Shown here in pieces: positions 36,635 to 49,800 of a stretch of DNA of 64,000 nt (its first letter is position 1; each line of letters starts with the position of its first letter). This DNA comes from Hydractinia symbiolongicarpus (lineage: Eukaryota; Cnidaria; Hydrozoa; Anthoathecata; Hydractiniidae). The translations under genes and the position numbers were made by a program. The notes under the pieces were generated by a model, which had not been told where the DNA came from, made no database searches, and was given only the letters and a program-made list of their open reading frames with translations. Location: assembly GCF_029227915.1 (NCBI RefSeq), contig NC_079878.1, positions 35,243,501-35,307,500 on the forward strand, written 5' to 3'.

Positions 36635-39600
36635 TAAGGTCAAAGTCAAGAATCAGTTCAATTAAGTCCACAAGTGAATCGTTTCACTGGTAAAAGCGAT
36701 GCAACCTAGTAATATCAGAAAAATATCGCTAAATACATGTTGGTACGAATATGTGACGCAACCGTTGAAACTCAAACGGACTGATACCGTTAGAAAGTCA
36801 ATGAAAGTAGTTTTTAAAAACTGTCTCTATTTCCCCAGCGCGCGTTAAAGACTAGGATTGGTCCCACAGTAACAAATGACGTATTTATCTAAATTTTTAA
36901 ATGAAGTGCTACTATTTATCTAAATTCTTAATTATAGCGCTACCACAGAGCCAGTGTAATCGCTGAGCTCCAGCATTCAAGTCAAATTAAGAAGAATGTT
37001 ATTTCTTAGACTACAATTGCCTCATTTATCACATTCGTAAGGTCAAAGTCAAGAATCAGTTCAATTAAGTCCACAAGTGAATCGTTTCACTGGTAAAAGC
37101 GATGCAACCTAGTAATATCAGAAAAATATCGCTAAATACATGTTGGTACGAATATGTGACGCAACCGTTGAAACTCAAACGGACTGATACCGTTAGGAAG
37201 TCAATAAAATATAGTTTATGTAACTGTCTCTATTTCCCCAGCGCGCGTTAACGGTTAGGATTAGTCCCACAGTAAAAATGACTTATGTATCTAAGTTTTC
37301 AAATGAAACGCAACCACAGCGCCCAGTGTAATCGCTGAGATACAGCAATCATGTCAAGTTAAGAAGAATGTTATTTTTTAGAGTCCAATTGTGTCATTTC
37401 TCTCATTGATAAAGTCAAAGTCCAAAATCAGTTCAATTAAGTCCCACACTTAATCGTTTCACTGGTAAAAGCGATGCAACCTAGTAATATCAGAAAAATA
37501 TCGCTAAATCTATGTTGGTACGAATATGAGACACAAAAGTTGTATCTGAAACGGACTGATACCGTTAAAAAGTCAATGAAATGGAGTTTATGTAACTCTC
37601 TCTATCTCCACAGCGCGCGTTAACGGCTAGGATTGGTCCCACAGTAAAAAATGACTTATTTAACTAAAATTTCAAATGAAATGCTACCACAGCGCCCAGT
37701 GTAATCGCTGAAATACAGCAATCTTGTCAAATTAAGAAGAATGTTATTTTTTAGAGTCCAATTATGTCATTTATCTCATTTTTAAAGTCAAAGACCAAAA
37801 TCAGTTCAATTAAGTCCCACAGTCAATCGTTTCACTGGCAAAAGCAATGCAACCTAGTAATATCAGAAGAATATCGCTAAATACATGATGGTACGAATAT
37901 GTGACGCAACCGTTGAAACTCAAACGGACTGATACCGTTAGAAAGTCAATGAAAGTAGTTTGTGAAACTGTCTCTATTTCTTCACGCGCGCTAAAGGCTA
38001 GGATTGGTGCCACAGTAAAAAATGACTTATTTATCTACATTTTTAAATGAAGTGCTAATATTTATCTAAATTTTTAATTATAGCGCTAACACAGAGCCAG
38101 TGTAATCGCTGAGATACAGCAATCATGTCAAATTAAGAAGAATGTTATTTTTCAGAGCCCAATTATGTCATTTACATCATTTATAAAATCAAAGTCCAAA
38201 ATCAGTTCAATTAAGTCTCACAGTCAATCGTTTCACTGTTAAGAGCGATGCAACCTAGTAATATCAGAAAAATATCGCTAAATACATGTTGGTACGAATA
38301 TGTGACGCAACCGTTGTAACTCAAACGGGCTGATACTGTTAGAGAGTCAATGAAATGTAGTTTATGTAGCTGTCTCCATTTCCTCGGTGCGCGCTAACGG
38401 CTAGGATTGGTCCCACAGTAAAAAATGACTTATTTATCTAAGTTTTTGAATAAAATGTTACCACAGCACCTAGTGTAATCGCTGAGTTCCAGCATTCAAG
38501 TCAAATTAAGAGGAATGTTATGTCTTGGAGTGCAATTGCCTCATTTGTCACATTCGTAAGGTCAAAGTCAAGAATCAGTTCAATTAAGTCCACAAGTGAA
38601 TCGTTTCACTGGTAAAAGCGATGCAACCTAGTAATATCAGAAAAATATCGCTAAATACATGTTGGTACGAATATGTGACGCAACCGTTGAAACTCAAGCG
38701 GACTGATGCCATTAGAAAGACAATGAAATGTAGTTTATGTAACTGTCTCTATTTCCCAAGCGCGCGTTAAAGACTAGGATTGGTCCCACAGTAACAAATG
38801 ACGTATTTATCTAAATTTTTAAATGAAGTGCTACTATTTATCTAAATTTTTAATTATAGCGCTACCACAGAGCCAGTGTAATCGCTGAGCTCCAGCATTC
38901 AAGTCAAATTAAGAAGAATGTTATTTCTTGGACTACAATTGCCTCATTTATCACATTCGTAAGGTCAAAGTCAAGAATCAGTTCAATTAAGTCCACAAGT
39001 GAATCGTTTCACTGGTAAAAGCGATGCAACCTAGTAATATCAGAAAAATATCGCTAAATACATGTTGGTACGAATATGTGACGCAACCGTTGAAACTCAA
39101 ACGGACTGATACCGTTAGGAAGTCAATAAAATATAGTTTATGTAACTGTCTCTATTTCCCCAGCGCGCGTTAACGGTTAGGATTAGTCCCACAGTAAAAA
39201 ATGACTTATGTATCTAAGTTTTCAAATGAAACGCAACCACAGCGCCCAGTGTAATCGCTGAGATACAGCAATCATGTCAAGTTAAGAAGAATGTTATTTT
39301 TTAGAGTCCAATTGTGTCATTTATCTCATTGATAAAGTCAAAGTCCAAAATCAGTTCAATTAAGTCCCACACTTAATCGTTTCACTGGTAAAAGCGATGC
39401 AACCTAGTAATATCAGAAAAATATCGCTAAATCTATGTTGGTACGAATATGAGACACAAAAGTTGTATCTGAAACGGACTGATACCGTTAAAAAGTCAAT
39501 GAAATGGAGTTTATGTAACTCTCTCTATCTCCACAGCGCGCGTTAACGGCTAGGATTGGTCCCACAGTAAAAAATGACTTATTTAACTAAAATTTCAAAT

Positions 39601-40175
39601 GAAATGCTACCACAGCGCCCAGTGTAATCGCTGAAATACAGCAATCTTGTCAAATTAAGAAGAATGTTATTTTTTAGAGTCCAATTATGTCATTTATCTC
39701 ATTTTTAAAGTCAAAGACCAAAATCAGTTCAATTAAGTCCCACAGTCAATCGTTTCACTGGCAAAAGCAATGCAACCTAGTAATATCAGAAGAATATCGC
39801 TAAATACATGATGGTACGAATATGTGACGCAACCGTTGAAACTCAAACGGACTGATACCGTTAGAAAGTCAATGAAAGTAGTTTGTGAAACTGTCTCTAT
39901 TTCTTCACGCGCGCTAAAGGCTAGGATTGGTGCCACAGTAAAAAATGACTTATTTATCTAAATTTTTAAATGAAGTGCTACTATTTATCTAACTTTTTAA
40001 TTATAGCGCTACCACAGAGCCAGTGTAATCGCTGAGATACAGCAATCATGTCAAATTAAGAAGAATGTTATTTTTCAGAGCCCAATTGTGTCATTTACAT
40101 CATTTATAAAATCAAAGTCCAAAATCAGTTCAATTAAGTCTCACAGTCAATCGTTTCACTGTTAAGAGCGATGCA
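36390..40175 (+). repeat. Segmental duplication pair, offset 1,922-1,923 bp (5 monomers)
   Basis: About 1.86 kb from 36,390 to 38,250 recurs from 38,312 to 40,175. The offset shifts from 1,922 to 1,923 where the first copy has lost one A (CAGTAAAAATGAC near 37,270). Both copies contain two 31-bp-duplication monomers and TACATGATGGTACG (37,883 and 39,806). Confidence 0.82.
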
Positions 40176-42629
40176 AGCTAGTAATGTCAGAAAATGATCG
40201 CTAAATACATGTTGGTACGAATATGAGACTCAAAAGTTGTATCTGAAACGGACTGATACCGTTAGAAAGTCAATGGAATGGAGTTTATGTAACTCTCTCT
40301 ATCTCCCCAGCGCCCGTTAATGGCTAGGATTGGTCCCACAGTAAAAAATGACTTATTTATCTAAATTTTCAAATGAAATGCTCCCACAGCGCCCAGTGTA
40401 ATCGCTGAGATACAGCAATCTTGTCAAATTAAGAAGAATGTTATTTTTTAGAGTCCAATTGTGTCATTTGTCTCATTTATGAAGTCAAAGTCCAAAATCA
40501 GTTCAATTACGTCCCACAGTCAATCGTTTCACTGGTAAAAGCGATGCAACCTAGTAATATCAGAAAAATATCGCTAAATACATGTTGGTACGAATGTGTG
40601 ACGTAACCGTTGAAACTCAAACAGACTGATGCTATTAGAAATACAATGAAATGTAGTGTAGGAAACTGTCTCTATTTCCTCGGAGCGTGCTAACGGCTAG
40701 GATTGGTCCCACAGTAAAAAATGACTTATTTATCTAAATTTTCAAATGAAATGCTCCCACAGCGCCCAGTGTAATCGCTGAGATACAGCAATCATGTCAA
40801 ATTAAGAAGAATGTTATTTTTCAGAGTCCAATTGTGTCACTTATCTCATTTATAAAATCAAAGTCCAATATCAGTTCAATTAAGTCCCACAGTCAATCGT
40901 TTCATAGCCAAAGCAATGCAACCTAGTAATATCAGAAGAATATCGCTAAATACATGTTGGTACGAATATGTGACGCAACCGTTGAAACTCAAACGGACTG
41001 ATACCGTTAGAAAGTCAATGAAAGTAGTTTGTGAAACTGTCTCTATTTCTTCACACGCGCTAAAGGCTAGGATTGGTGCCACAGTAAAAAATTACTTATT
41101 TATCTAAATTTTTAAATGAAATGCTACCACAGCGCCCAGTGTAATCGCTGAAATACAGCAATCTTGTCAAATTAAGAAGAATGTTATTTTTTAGAGTCCA
41201 ATTATGTCATTTATCTCATTTTTAAAGTCAAAGACCAAAATCAGTTCAATTAAGTCCCACAGTCAATCGTTTCACTGGCAAAAGCAATGCAACCTAGTAA
41301 TATCAGAAGAATATCGCTAAATACATGATGGTACGAATATGTGACGCAACCGTTGAAACTCAAACGGACTGATACCGTTAGAAAGTCAATGAAAGTAGTT
41401 TGTGAAACTGTCTCTATTTCTTCACGCGCGCTAAAGGCTAGGATTGGTGCCACAGTAAAAAATGACTTATTTATCTAAATTTTTAAATGAAGTGCTACTA
41501 TTTATCTAACTTTTTAATTATAGCGCTACCACAGAGCCAGTGTAATCGCTGAGATACAGCAATCATGTCAAATTAAGAAGAATGTTATTTTTCAGAGCCC
41601 AATTGTGTCATTTACATCATTTATAAAATCAAAGTCCAAAATCAGTTCAATTAAGTCTCACAGTCAATCGTTTCACTGTTAAGAGCGATGCAAGCTAGTA
41701 ATGTCAGAAAATGATCGCTAAATACATGTTGGTACGAATATGAGACTCAAAAGTTGTATCTGAAACGGACTGATACCGTTAGAAAGTCAATGGAATGGAG
41801 TTTATGTAACTCTCTCTATCTCCCCAGCGCCCGTTAATGGCTAGGATTGGTCCCACAGTAAAAAATGACTTATTTATCTAAATTTTCAAATGAAATGCTC
41901 CCACAGCGCCCAGTGTAATCGCTGAGATACAGCAATCTTGTCAAATTAAGAAGAATGTTATTTTTTAGAGTCCAATTGTGTCATTTGTCTCATTTATGAA
42001 GTCAAAGTCCAAAATCAGTTCAATTACGTCCCACAGTCAATCGTTTCACTGATAAAAGCGATGCAACCTAGTAATATCAGAAAAATATCGCTAAATACAT
42101 GTTGGTACGAATGTGTGACGTAACCGTTGAAACTCAAACAGACTGATGCTATTAGAAATACAATGAAATGTAGTGTAGGAAACTGTCTCTATTTCCTCGG
42201 AGCGTGCTAACGGCTAGGATTGGTCCCACAGTAAAAAATGACTTATTTATCTAAATTTTCAAATGAAATGCTCCCACAGCGCCCAGTGTAATCGCTGAGA
42301 TACAGCAATCATGTCAAATTAAGAAGAATGTTATTTTTCAGAGTCCAATTGTGTCACTTATCTCATTTATAAAATCAAAGTCCAATATCAGTTCAATTAA
42401 GTCCCACAGTCAATCGTTTCATAGCAAAAGCAATGCAACCTAGTAATATCAGAAGAATATCGCTAAATACATGTTGGTACGAATATGTGACGCAACCGTT
42501 GAAACTCAAACGGACTGATACCGTTAGAAAGTCAATGAAAGTAGTTTGTGAAACTGTCTCTATTTCTTCACGCGCGCTAAAGGCTAGGATTGGTGCCACA
42601 GTAAAAAATTACTTATTTATCTAAATTTT
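39596..42629 (+). repeat. Four-monomer (1,517 bp) near-perfect tandem duplication
   Basis: Units 39,596-41,112 and 41,113-42,629 abut. I saw only a handful of differences: ACTGGTAAAAGCG versus ACTGATAAAAGCG, CATAGCCAAAGC versus CATAGCAAAAGC, and TTCACACGCGC versus TTCACGCGCGC. The first unit begins AATGAAATGCTACC and the second ends at the same phase, as expected for a direct tandem duplication. Confidence 0.88.
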
Positions 42630-45600
42630 TAAATGAAGTGCTACTATTTATCTAACTTTTTAATTATAGCGCTACCACAGAGCCAGTGTAATCGCTGAGC
42701 TCCAGCATTCAAGTCAAATTAAGAAGAATGTTATTTCTTGGAGTACAATTGCCTCATTTATCACATTCGTAAGGTCAATGTCCAGAATCAGTTCAATTAA
42801 GTCCACAAGTCAATCATTTCACTGGTAAAAGCGATGCAACCTAGTAATATCAGAAAAATATCGCTAAATACATGTTGGTACGAATATGTGACGCAACCGT
42901 TGAAACTCAAACGGACTGATGCCATTAGAAAGACAATGAAATGTAGTGTAGGAAACTGTCTCTATTTCCTCGGAGCGTGCTAACGGCTAGGATTGGTCCC
43001 ACAGTAAAAAATGACTTAATTATATAAAATTTAAAATGAAACGCTACACAGCGCCCAGTGTAATCGCTGAGATACAGCAATCATGTCAAATTAAGAAGAA
43101 TGTTATTTTTCAGAGTCCAATTGTGTCATTTATCTCATTTGTAAAGTCAAAGTCCAAAATCAGTTCAATTAAGTCTCACAGTCAATCGTTTCACTGTTAA
43201 GAGCGATGCAAGCTGGTAATGTCAGAAAATGATCGCTAAATACATGTTGGTACGAATATGAGACTCAAATGTTGTATCTGAAACGGACTGATACCGTTAG
43301 AAAGTCAATGAAATGGAGTTTATGTAACTCTCTCTATCTCCCCAGCGCCCGTTATGGGCTAGGTTTGGTCCCACAGTAAAAAATGACTTATTTATCTAAG
43401 TTTTCAAATGAAATGCTCCCACAGCGCCCAGTGTAATCGCTGAGATACAGCAATCTTGTCAAATTAAGAAGAATGTTATTTTTTAGAGTCCAATCGTGTC
43501 ATTTGTTTCATTTATAAAGTCAAAGTCCAAAATCAGTTCAATTAAGTCCCACAGTCAATCGTTTCACTGGTAAAAGCGATGCAACCTAGTAATATCAGAA
43601 GAATATCGCTAAATACATATTCGTACGAATATGTGACGCAACCGTTGAAACTCAAACGGACTGATACTGTTAGAAAGTCAATGAAAGTAGTTTTTAAAAA
43701 CTGTCTCTATTTCTTCACGCGCGGTAAAGGCTAGGATTGATGCCGCAGTAAAAAATGACTTATTTATCTAAATTTTTAAATGAAGTGCTACTATTTATCT
43801 AAATTTTTAATTATAGCGCTACCACAGAGCCAGTGTAATCGCTGAGCTCCAGCATTCAAGTCAAATTAAGAAGAATGTTATTTCTTGGAGTACAATTGCC
43901 TCATTTATCACATTCGTAAGGTCAAAGTCAAGAATCAGTTCAATTAAGTCCACAAGTCAATCGTTTCACTGGTAAAAGCGATGCAACCTAGTAATATCAG
44001 AAAAATATCGCTAAATACATGTTGGTACGAATATGTGATGCAACCGTTGAAACTCATTCGGACTGATACCGTTAGGAATTCACTGAAATGTAGTTTATGT
44101 AACTGTCTCTATTTCCCCAGCCCGCGTAAACGGCTAGAATTGGTCCCACAGTAAAAAATGACTTATTTATCTAAATTTTCAAATGAAATGCTCCCACAGC
44201 GCCCAGTGTAATCGCTGAGATACAGCAATCATGTCAAATTAAGAAGAATGTTATTTTTCAGAGCCCAATTGTGTCATTTACCTCATTTATAAAATCAAAG
44301 TCCAAAATCAGTTCAATTAAGTCTCACAGTCAATCGTTTCACTGTTAAGAGCGATGCAAGCTAGTAATGTCAGAAAATGATCGCTAAATACATGTTGGTA
44401 CGAATATGAGACTCAAAAGTTGTACCTGAAACGGACTGATACCGTTAGAAAGTCAATGAAATGGAGTTTATGTAACTCTCTCTATCTCCCCAGCGCCCGT
44501 TAATGGCTAGGATTGGTCCCACAGTAAAAAATGACTTATTTATCTAAATTTTCAAATGAAATGCTCCCACAGCGCCCAGTGTAATCGCTGAGATACAGCA
44601 ATCTTGTCAAATTAAGAAGAATGTTATTTTTTAGAGTCCAATTGTGTCATTTGTCTCATTTATGAAGTCAAAGTCCAAAATCAGTTCAATTACGTCCCAC
44701 AGTCAATCGTTTCACTGGTAAAAGCGATGCAACCTAGTAATATCAGAAAAATATCGCTAAATACATGTTGGTACGAATATGTGACGTAACCGTTAAAACT
44801 CAAACAGACTGATGCTATTAGAAATACAATGAAATGTAGTGTAGCAAACTGTCTCTATTTCCTCGGAGCGTGCTAACGGCTAGGATTGGTCCCACAGTAA
44901 AAAATGACTTATTTATCTAAATTTTCAAATGAAATGCTCCCACAGCGCCCAGTGTAATCGCTGAGATACAGCAATCATGTCAAATTAAGAAGAATGTTAT
45001 TTTTCAGAGTCCAATTGTGTCACTTATCTCATTTATAAAATCAAAGTCCAATATCAGTTCAATTAAGTCCCACAGTCAATCGTTTCATGGCAAAAGCAAT
45101 GCAACCTAGTAATATCAGAAGAATATCGCTAAATACATGTTGGTACGAATATGTGACGCAACCGTTGAAACTCAAACGGACTGATACCGTTAGAAAGTCA
45201 ATGAAAGTAGTTTGTGAAACTGTCTCTATTTCTTCACGCGCGCTAAAGGCTAGGATTGGTGCCACAGTAAAAAATGACATATTTATCTAAATTTTTAAAT
45301 GAAGTGCTACTATTTATCTAACTTTTTAATTATAGCGCTACCACAGAGCCAGTTTAATCGCTGAGCTCCAGCATTCAAGTCAAATTAAGAAGAATGTCAT
45401 TTCTTGGAGTACAATTGCCTCATTTATCACATTCGTAAGGTCAATGTCCAGAATCAGTTCAATTAAGTCCACAAGTCAATCATTTCACTGGTAAAAGCGA
45501 TGCAACCTAGTAATATCAGAAAAATATCGCTAAATACATGTTGGTACGAATATGTGACGCAACCGTTGAAACTCAAACGGACTGATGCCATTAGAAAGAC

Positions 45601-46832
45601 AATGAAATGTAGTTTAGGAAACTGTCTCTATTTCCTCGGAGCGTGCTAACGGCTAGGATTGGTCCCACAGTAAAAAATGACTTAATTATATAAAATTTAA
45701 AATGAAACGCTACCACAGCGCCCATTGTAATCGCTGAGATACAGCAATCATGTCAAATTAAGAAGAATGTTATTTTTCAGAGTCCAATTGTGTCATTTAT
45801 CTCATTTGTAAAGTCAAAGTCCAAAATCAGTTCAATTAAGTCTCACAGTCAATCGTTTCACTGTTAAGAGCGATGCAAGCTAGTAATGTCAGAAAATGAT
45901 CGCTAAATACATGTTGGTACGAATATGAGACTCAAAAGTTGTATCTGAAACGGACTGATACCGTTAGAAAGTCAATGAAATGGAGTTTATGTAACTCTCT
46001 CTATCTCCCCAGCGCCCGTTATCGGCTAGGATTGGTCCCACAGTAAAAAATGACTTATTTATCTAAGTTTTCAAATGAAATGCTCCCACAGCGCCCAGTG
46101 TAATCGCTGAGATACAGCAATCTTGTCAAATTAAGAAGAATGTTATTTTTTAGAGTCCAATTGTGTCATTTGTCTCATTTATAAAGTCAAAGTCCAAAAT
46201 CAGTTCAATTAAGTCCCACAGTCAATCGTTTCACTGGTAAAAGCGATGCAACCTAGTAATATCAGAAGAATATCGCTAAATACATATTGGTACGAATATG
46301 TGACGCAACCGTTGAAACTCAAACGGACTGATACCGTTAGAAAGTCAATGAAAGTAGTTTTTAAAAACTGTCTCTATTTCTTCACGCGCGGTAAAGGCTA
46401 GGATTGGTGCCACAGTAAAAAATGACTTATTTATCTAAATTTTTAAATGAAGTGCTACTATTTATCTAAATTTTTATTTATAGCGCTACCACAGAGCCAG
46501 TGTAATCGCTGAGCTCCAGCATTCAAGTCAAATTAAGAAGAATGTTATTTCTTGGAGTACAATTGCCTCATTTATCACATTCGTAAGGTCAAAGTCAAGA
46601 ATCAGTTCAATTAAGTCCACAAGTCAATCGTTTCACTGGCAAAAGCGATGCAACCTAGTAATATCAGAAAAATATCGCTAAATACATGTTGGTACGAATA
46701 TGTGATGCAACCCGTTGAAACTCATTCGGACTGATACCGTTAGGAATTCAATGAAATGTAGTTTATGTAACTGTCTCTATTTCCCCAGCCCGCGTAAACG
46801 GCTAGAATTGGTCCCACAGTAAAAAATGACTC
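41540..46832 (+). repeat. Seven-monomer (2,666 bp) tandem duplication
   Basis: Sequence 41,540-44,165 recurs at 44,206-46,832. Markers that move together are TTAAGAGCGATGCAAGC with CAGAAAATGATCGC, the GTGTAGGAAAC or GTGTAGCAAAC variants, TTATATAAAATTTAAAATG, and GAAACTCATTCGGACTG (44,050 and 46,717). Copies differ by scattered substitutions and single-base indels. The left part overlaps the younger 1,517-bp duplication. Confidence 0.82.
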
Positions 46833-49800
46833 TTTTATCTTAATTTTCAAATGAAACGCTACCTCACCGACCAGTGTAATCGCTGAGATACAGCAATCAT
46901 GTCAAATTAAAAAGCATGTTTTTTTTAGAGTCCAATTGTGTCATTTATCTCATTTATAAATTTAAAGTCCAAAATCAGTTCAATTAAGTCCCACAGTCAA
47001 CCGCTTCACTAGTTAAAGCGATGCAACCTAGTAATACCAGAAAAATATCGCTAGATACATGTTGGTACGAATATGAGACACAAAAGTTGTACCTGAAACG
47101 GACTGACACCGTTACAAAGTCAATGAAATGGAGTTTATGTAACTGTCTCTATTTCCCAAGCGCGTTAACGGCTAGGATTGGTCCCACAGTAAAAAATGAC
47201 TCATTTATCTAAATTTTCAAATGAAACGCTACCTCAGCGACCAGTGTAATCGCTGAGATACAGCAATCATGTCAAATTAAAAAGAATGTTATTTTTTAGA
47301 GTCTAATTGTGTTATTTATCTCATTTATAAAGTCAAAGTCCAAAATCAGTTCAATTAAGTCCCACAGTCAATCGTTTCACTGGTAAAGGCGATGCAAAGT
47401 AGTAATATCAGAAAAATATCGCTAAGTACATGTTGGTACGAATATGTGACGCAACCGTTGAAACTCAAACGGACATATACCGTTAGAAAGACAATGAAAG
47501 TAGTTTTTGAAGCTGTCTCTATTTCTTCACGCGCGCTAACGGCCAGGATTGGTGCGGCAGTAAAAAATGACTTATTTATCTAAATTTTTAAATGAAGTGC
47601 TACTCTTTATCTAAATATTTAATTATAGCCATACCATAGAGACCAGTGTAATCGCAGAGTTCCAGCATTCAAGTCAAATTAAGAAGAATGTTATTTCTTG
47701 AAGTATAATTGCTTCATTTATCACATTCATGAGGTCAAAGTCCAAAATCAGTTCAATTAAATCCCACAGTCAATTGCTTCACTGGTAAAAGCAATGCAAC
47801 CTAGTAATATCAGAAAAGTATCGCAAAATATATGTTGGTACGAATATGTGACGCAACCGTTGAAACTCAAACGGACTGATACCGTTAGAAAGTCAATGAA
47901 AGTAGTTTTTGAAACTGTCTCTATTTCTTCATGCGCGCTAACGGCTAGGATTGGTGCCACAGTAAAAAATGACTTATTTATCTAAATTTTTAAATGATGT
48001 GCTACTATTTATCTAAATTTTTTATTATAGCGCTGCCACAGAACCCAGTGTAATCGCTGAGTTCCAGCATTCAAGTCAAATTAAGAAGAATGTTATTTCT
48101 TGAAGTATAATTGCTTCATTTATCACATTCATGAGGTCAAAGTCCAAAATCAGTTCAATTAAGTCCCACAGTCAATCGTTTCACTGGTTAAAGCGATGCA
48201 ACCTAGTAATACCAAAGAAATATCGCGAAATACATGTTGGTACGAATATAAGACACAAAATTTGTACCTGAAACGGACTGATACCGTTAGAAAGTCAATG
48301 AAATGGAGTTTATGTAACTGTCTCTATTTCCCCAGCGCGCGTTAACGGCTAGGATTGGTCCCATAGTAAAAAATGACTCATTTATCTAAATTTTCAAATG
48401 AAACGCTACCTCAGCGACCAGTGTAATCGGTGAGATACAGCAATCATGTGAAATTAAAAAGAATGTTATTTTTTAGAGTCCAATTGTGTGATTTATCTCA
48501 TTTATAAAGTCAAAGTCCAAAATCAGTTCAATTAAGTCCCACATTCAATCGTTTCACTGGTAAAGGCGATGCAACCTAGTAATATCAGAAAAATATCGCT
48601 AAGTACATGTTGGTACGAATATGTGACGCAACCGTTGAAACTCAAACGGACATATACCGTTAGAAAGTCAATGAAAGTAGTTTTTCAAGCTGTCTCTATT
48701 TCTTCACGCGCGCTAACGGCCAGGATTGGTGCCACAGTAAAAAATGACTTATTTATCTAAATTTTTAAATGAAGTGCTACTCTTTATCTGAATTTTTAAT
48801 TATAGCGCTACCATAGAGACCTGTGTAATCGCAGAGTTCCAGCATTCAAGTCAAATTAAGAAGAATGTTATTTCTTGAAGTATAATTGCTTCATTTATCA
48901 CATTCATGAGGTCAAAGTCCAAAATCAGTTCAATTAAATCCCACAGTCAATAGCTTCACTGGTAAAAGCAATGCAACCTAGTAATATCAAAAAGTATCGC
49001 TAAATGTATGTTAGTACGAATATGTGACGCAACCGTTGAAACTCAAACGGACTGATACCGTTAGAAAGCCAATGAAAGTAGTTTTTGAAACTGTCTCAAT
49101 TTCGTCATGCGCGCTAACGGCTAGGATTGGTGCAACAGTAAAAAATGACTTATTTATCTAAATTTTTAAATGATGTGCTACTATTTATCTAAATTTTTTA
49201 TTATAGCGCTGCCACAGAACCCAGTGTAATCGCTGAGTTCCAGCATTCAAGTCAAATTAAGAAGAATGTTATTTCTTGAAGTATAATTGCTTCATTTATC
49301 ACATTCATGAGGTCAAAGTCCAAAATCAGTTCAATTAAATCCCACAGTCAATCGCTTCACTGGTTAAAGCGATGCAACCTAGTAATACCAAAGAAATATC
49401 GCGAAATACATGTTGGTACGAATATAAGACACAAAATTTGTACCTGAAACGGACTGATACCGTTAGAAAGTCAATGAAATGGAGTTTATGTAACTGTCTC
49501 TATTTCCCCAGCGCGCGTTAACGGCTAGGATTGGTCCCATAGTAAAAAATGACTCATTTATCTAAATTTTCAAATGAAACGCTACCTCAGCGACCAGTGT
49601 AATCGGTGAGATACAGCAATCATGTGAAATTAAAAAGAATGTTATTTTTTATAGTCCAATTGTGTGATTTATCTCATTTATAAAGTCAAAGTCCAAAATC
49701 AGTTCAATTAAGTCCCACATTCAATCGTTTCACTGGTAAAGGCGATGCAACCTAGTAATATCAGAAAAATATCGCTAAGTACATGTTGGTACGAATATGT

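Larger units (their letters stand above)
31911..39595 (+). repeat. Family III satellite domain, left part
   Basis: Monomers mix three kinds: GAGACACAAAAGTTGTATC types, GATGCCATTAG types, and ~403-bp types with a 31-bp internal duplication (first seen near 32,690). It contains two large segmental duplications: 31,915-33,591 with 34,958-36,634, and ~36,390-38,250 with ~38,312-40,175. No non-satellite DNA is present. Confidence 0.85.
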
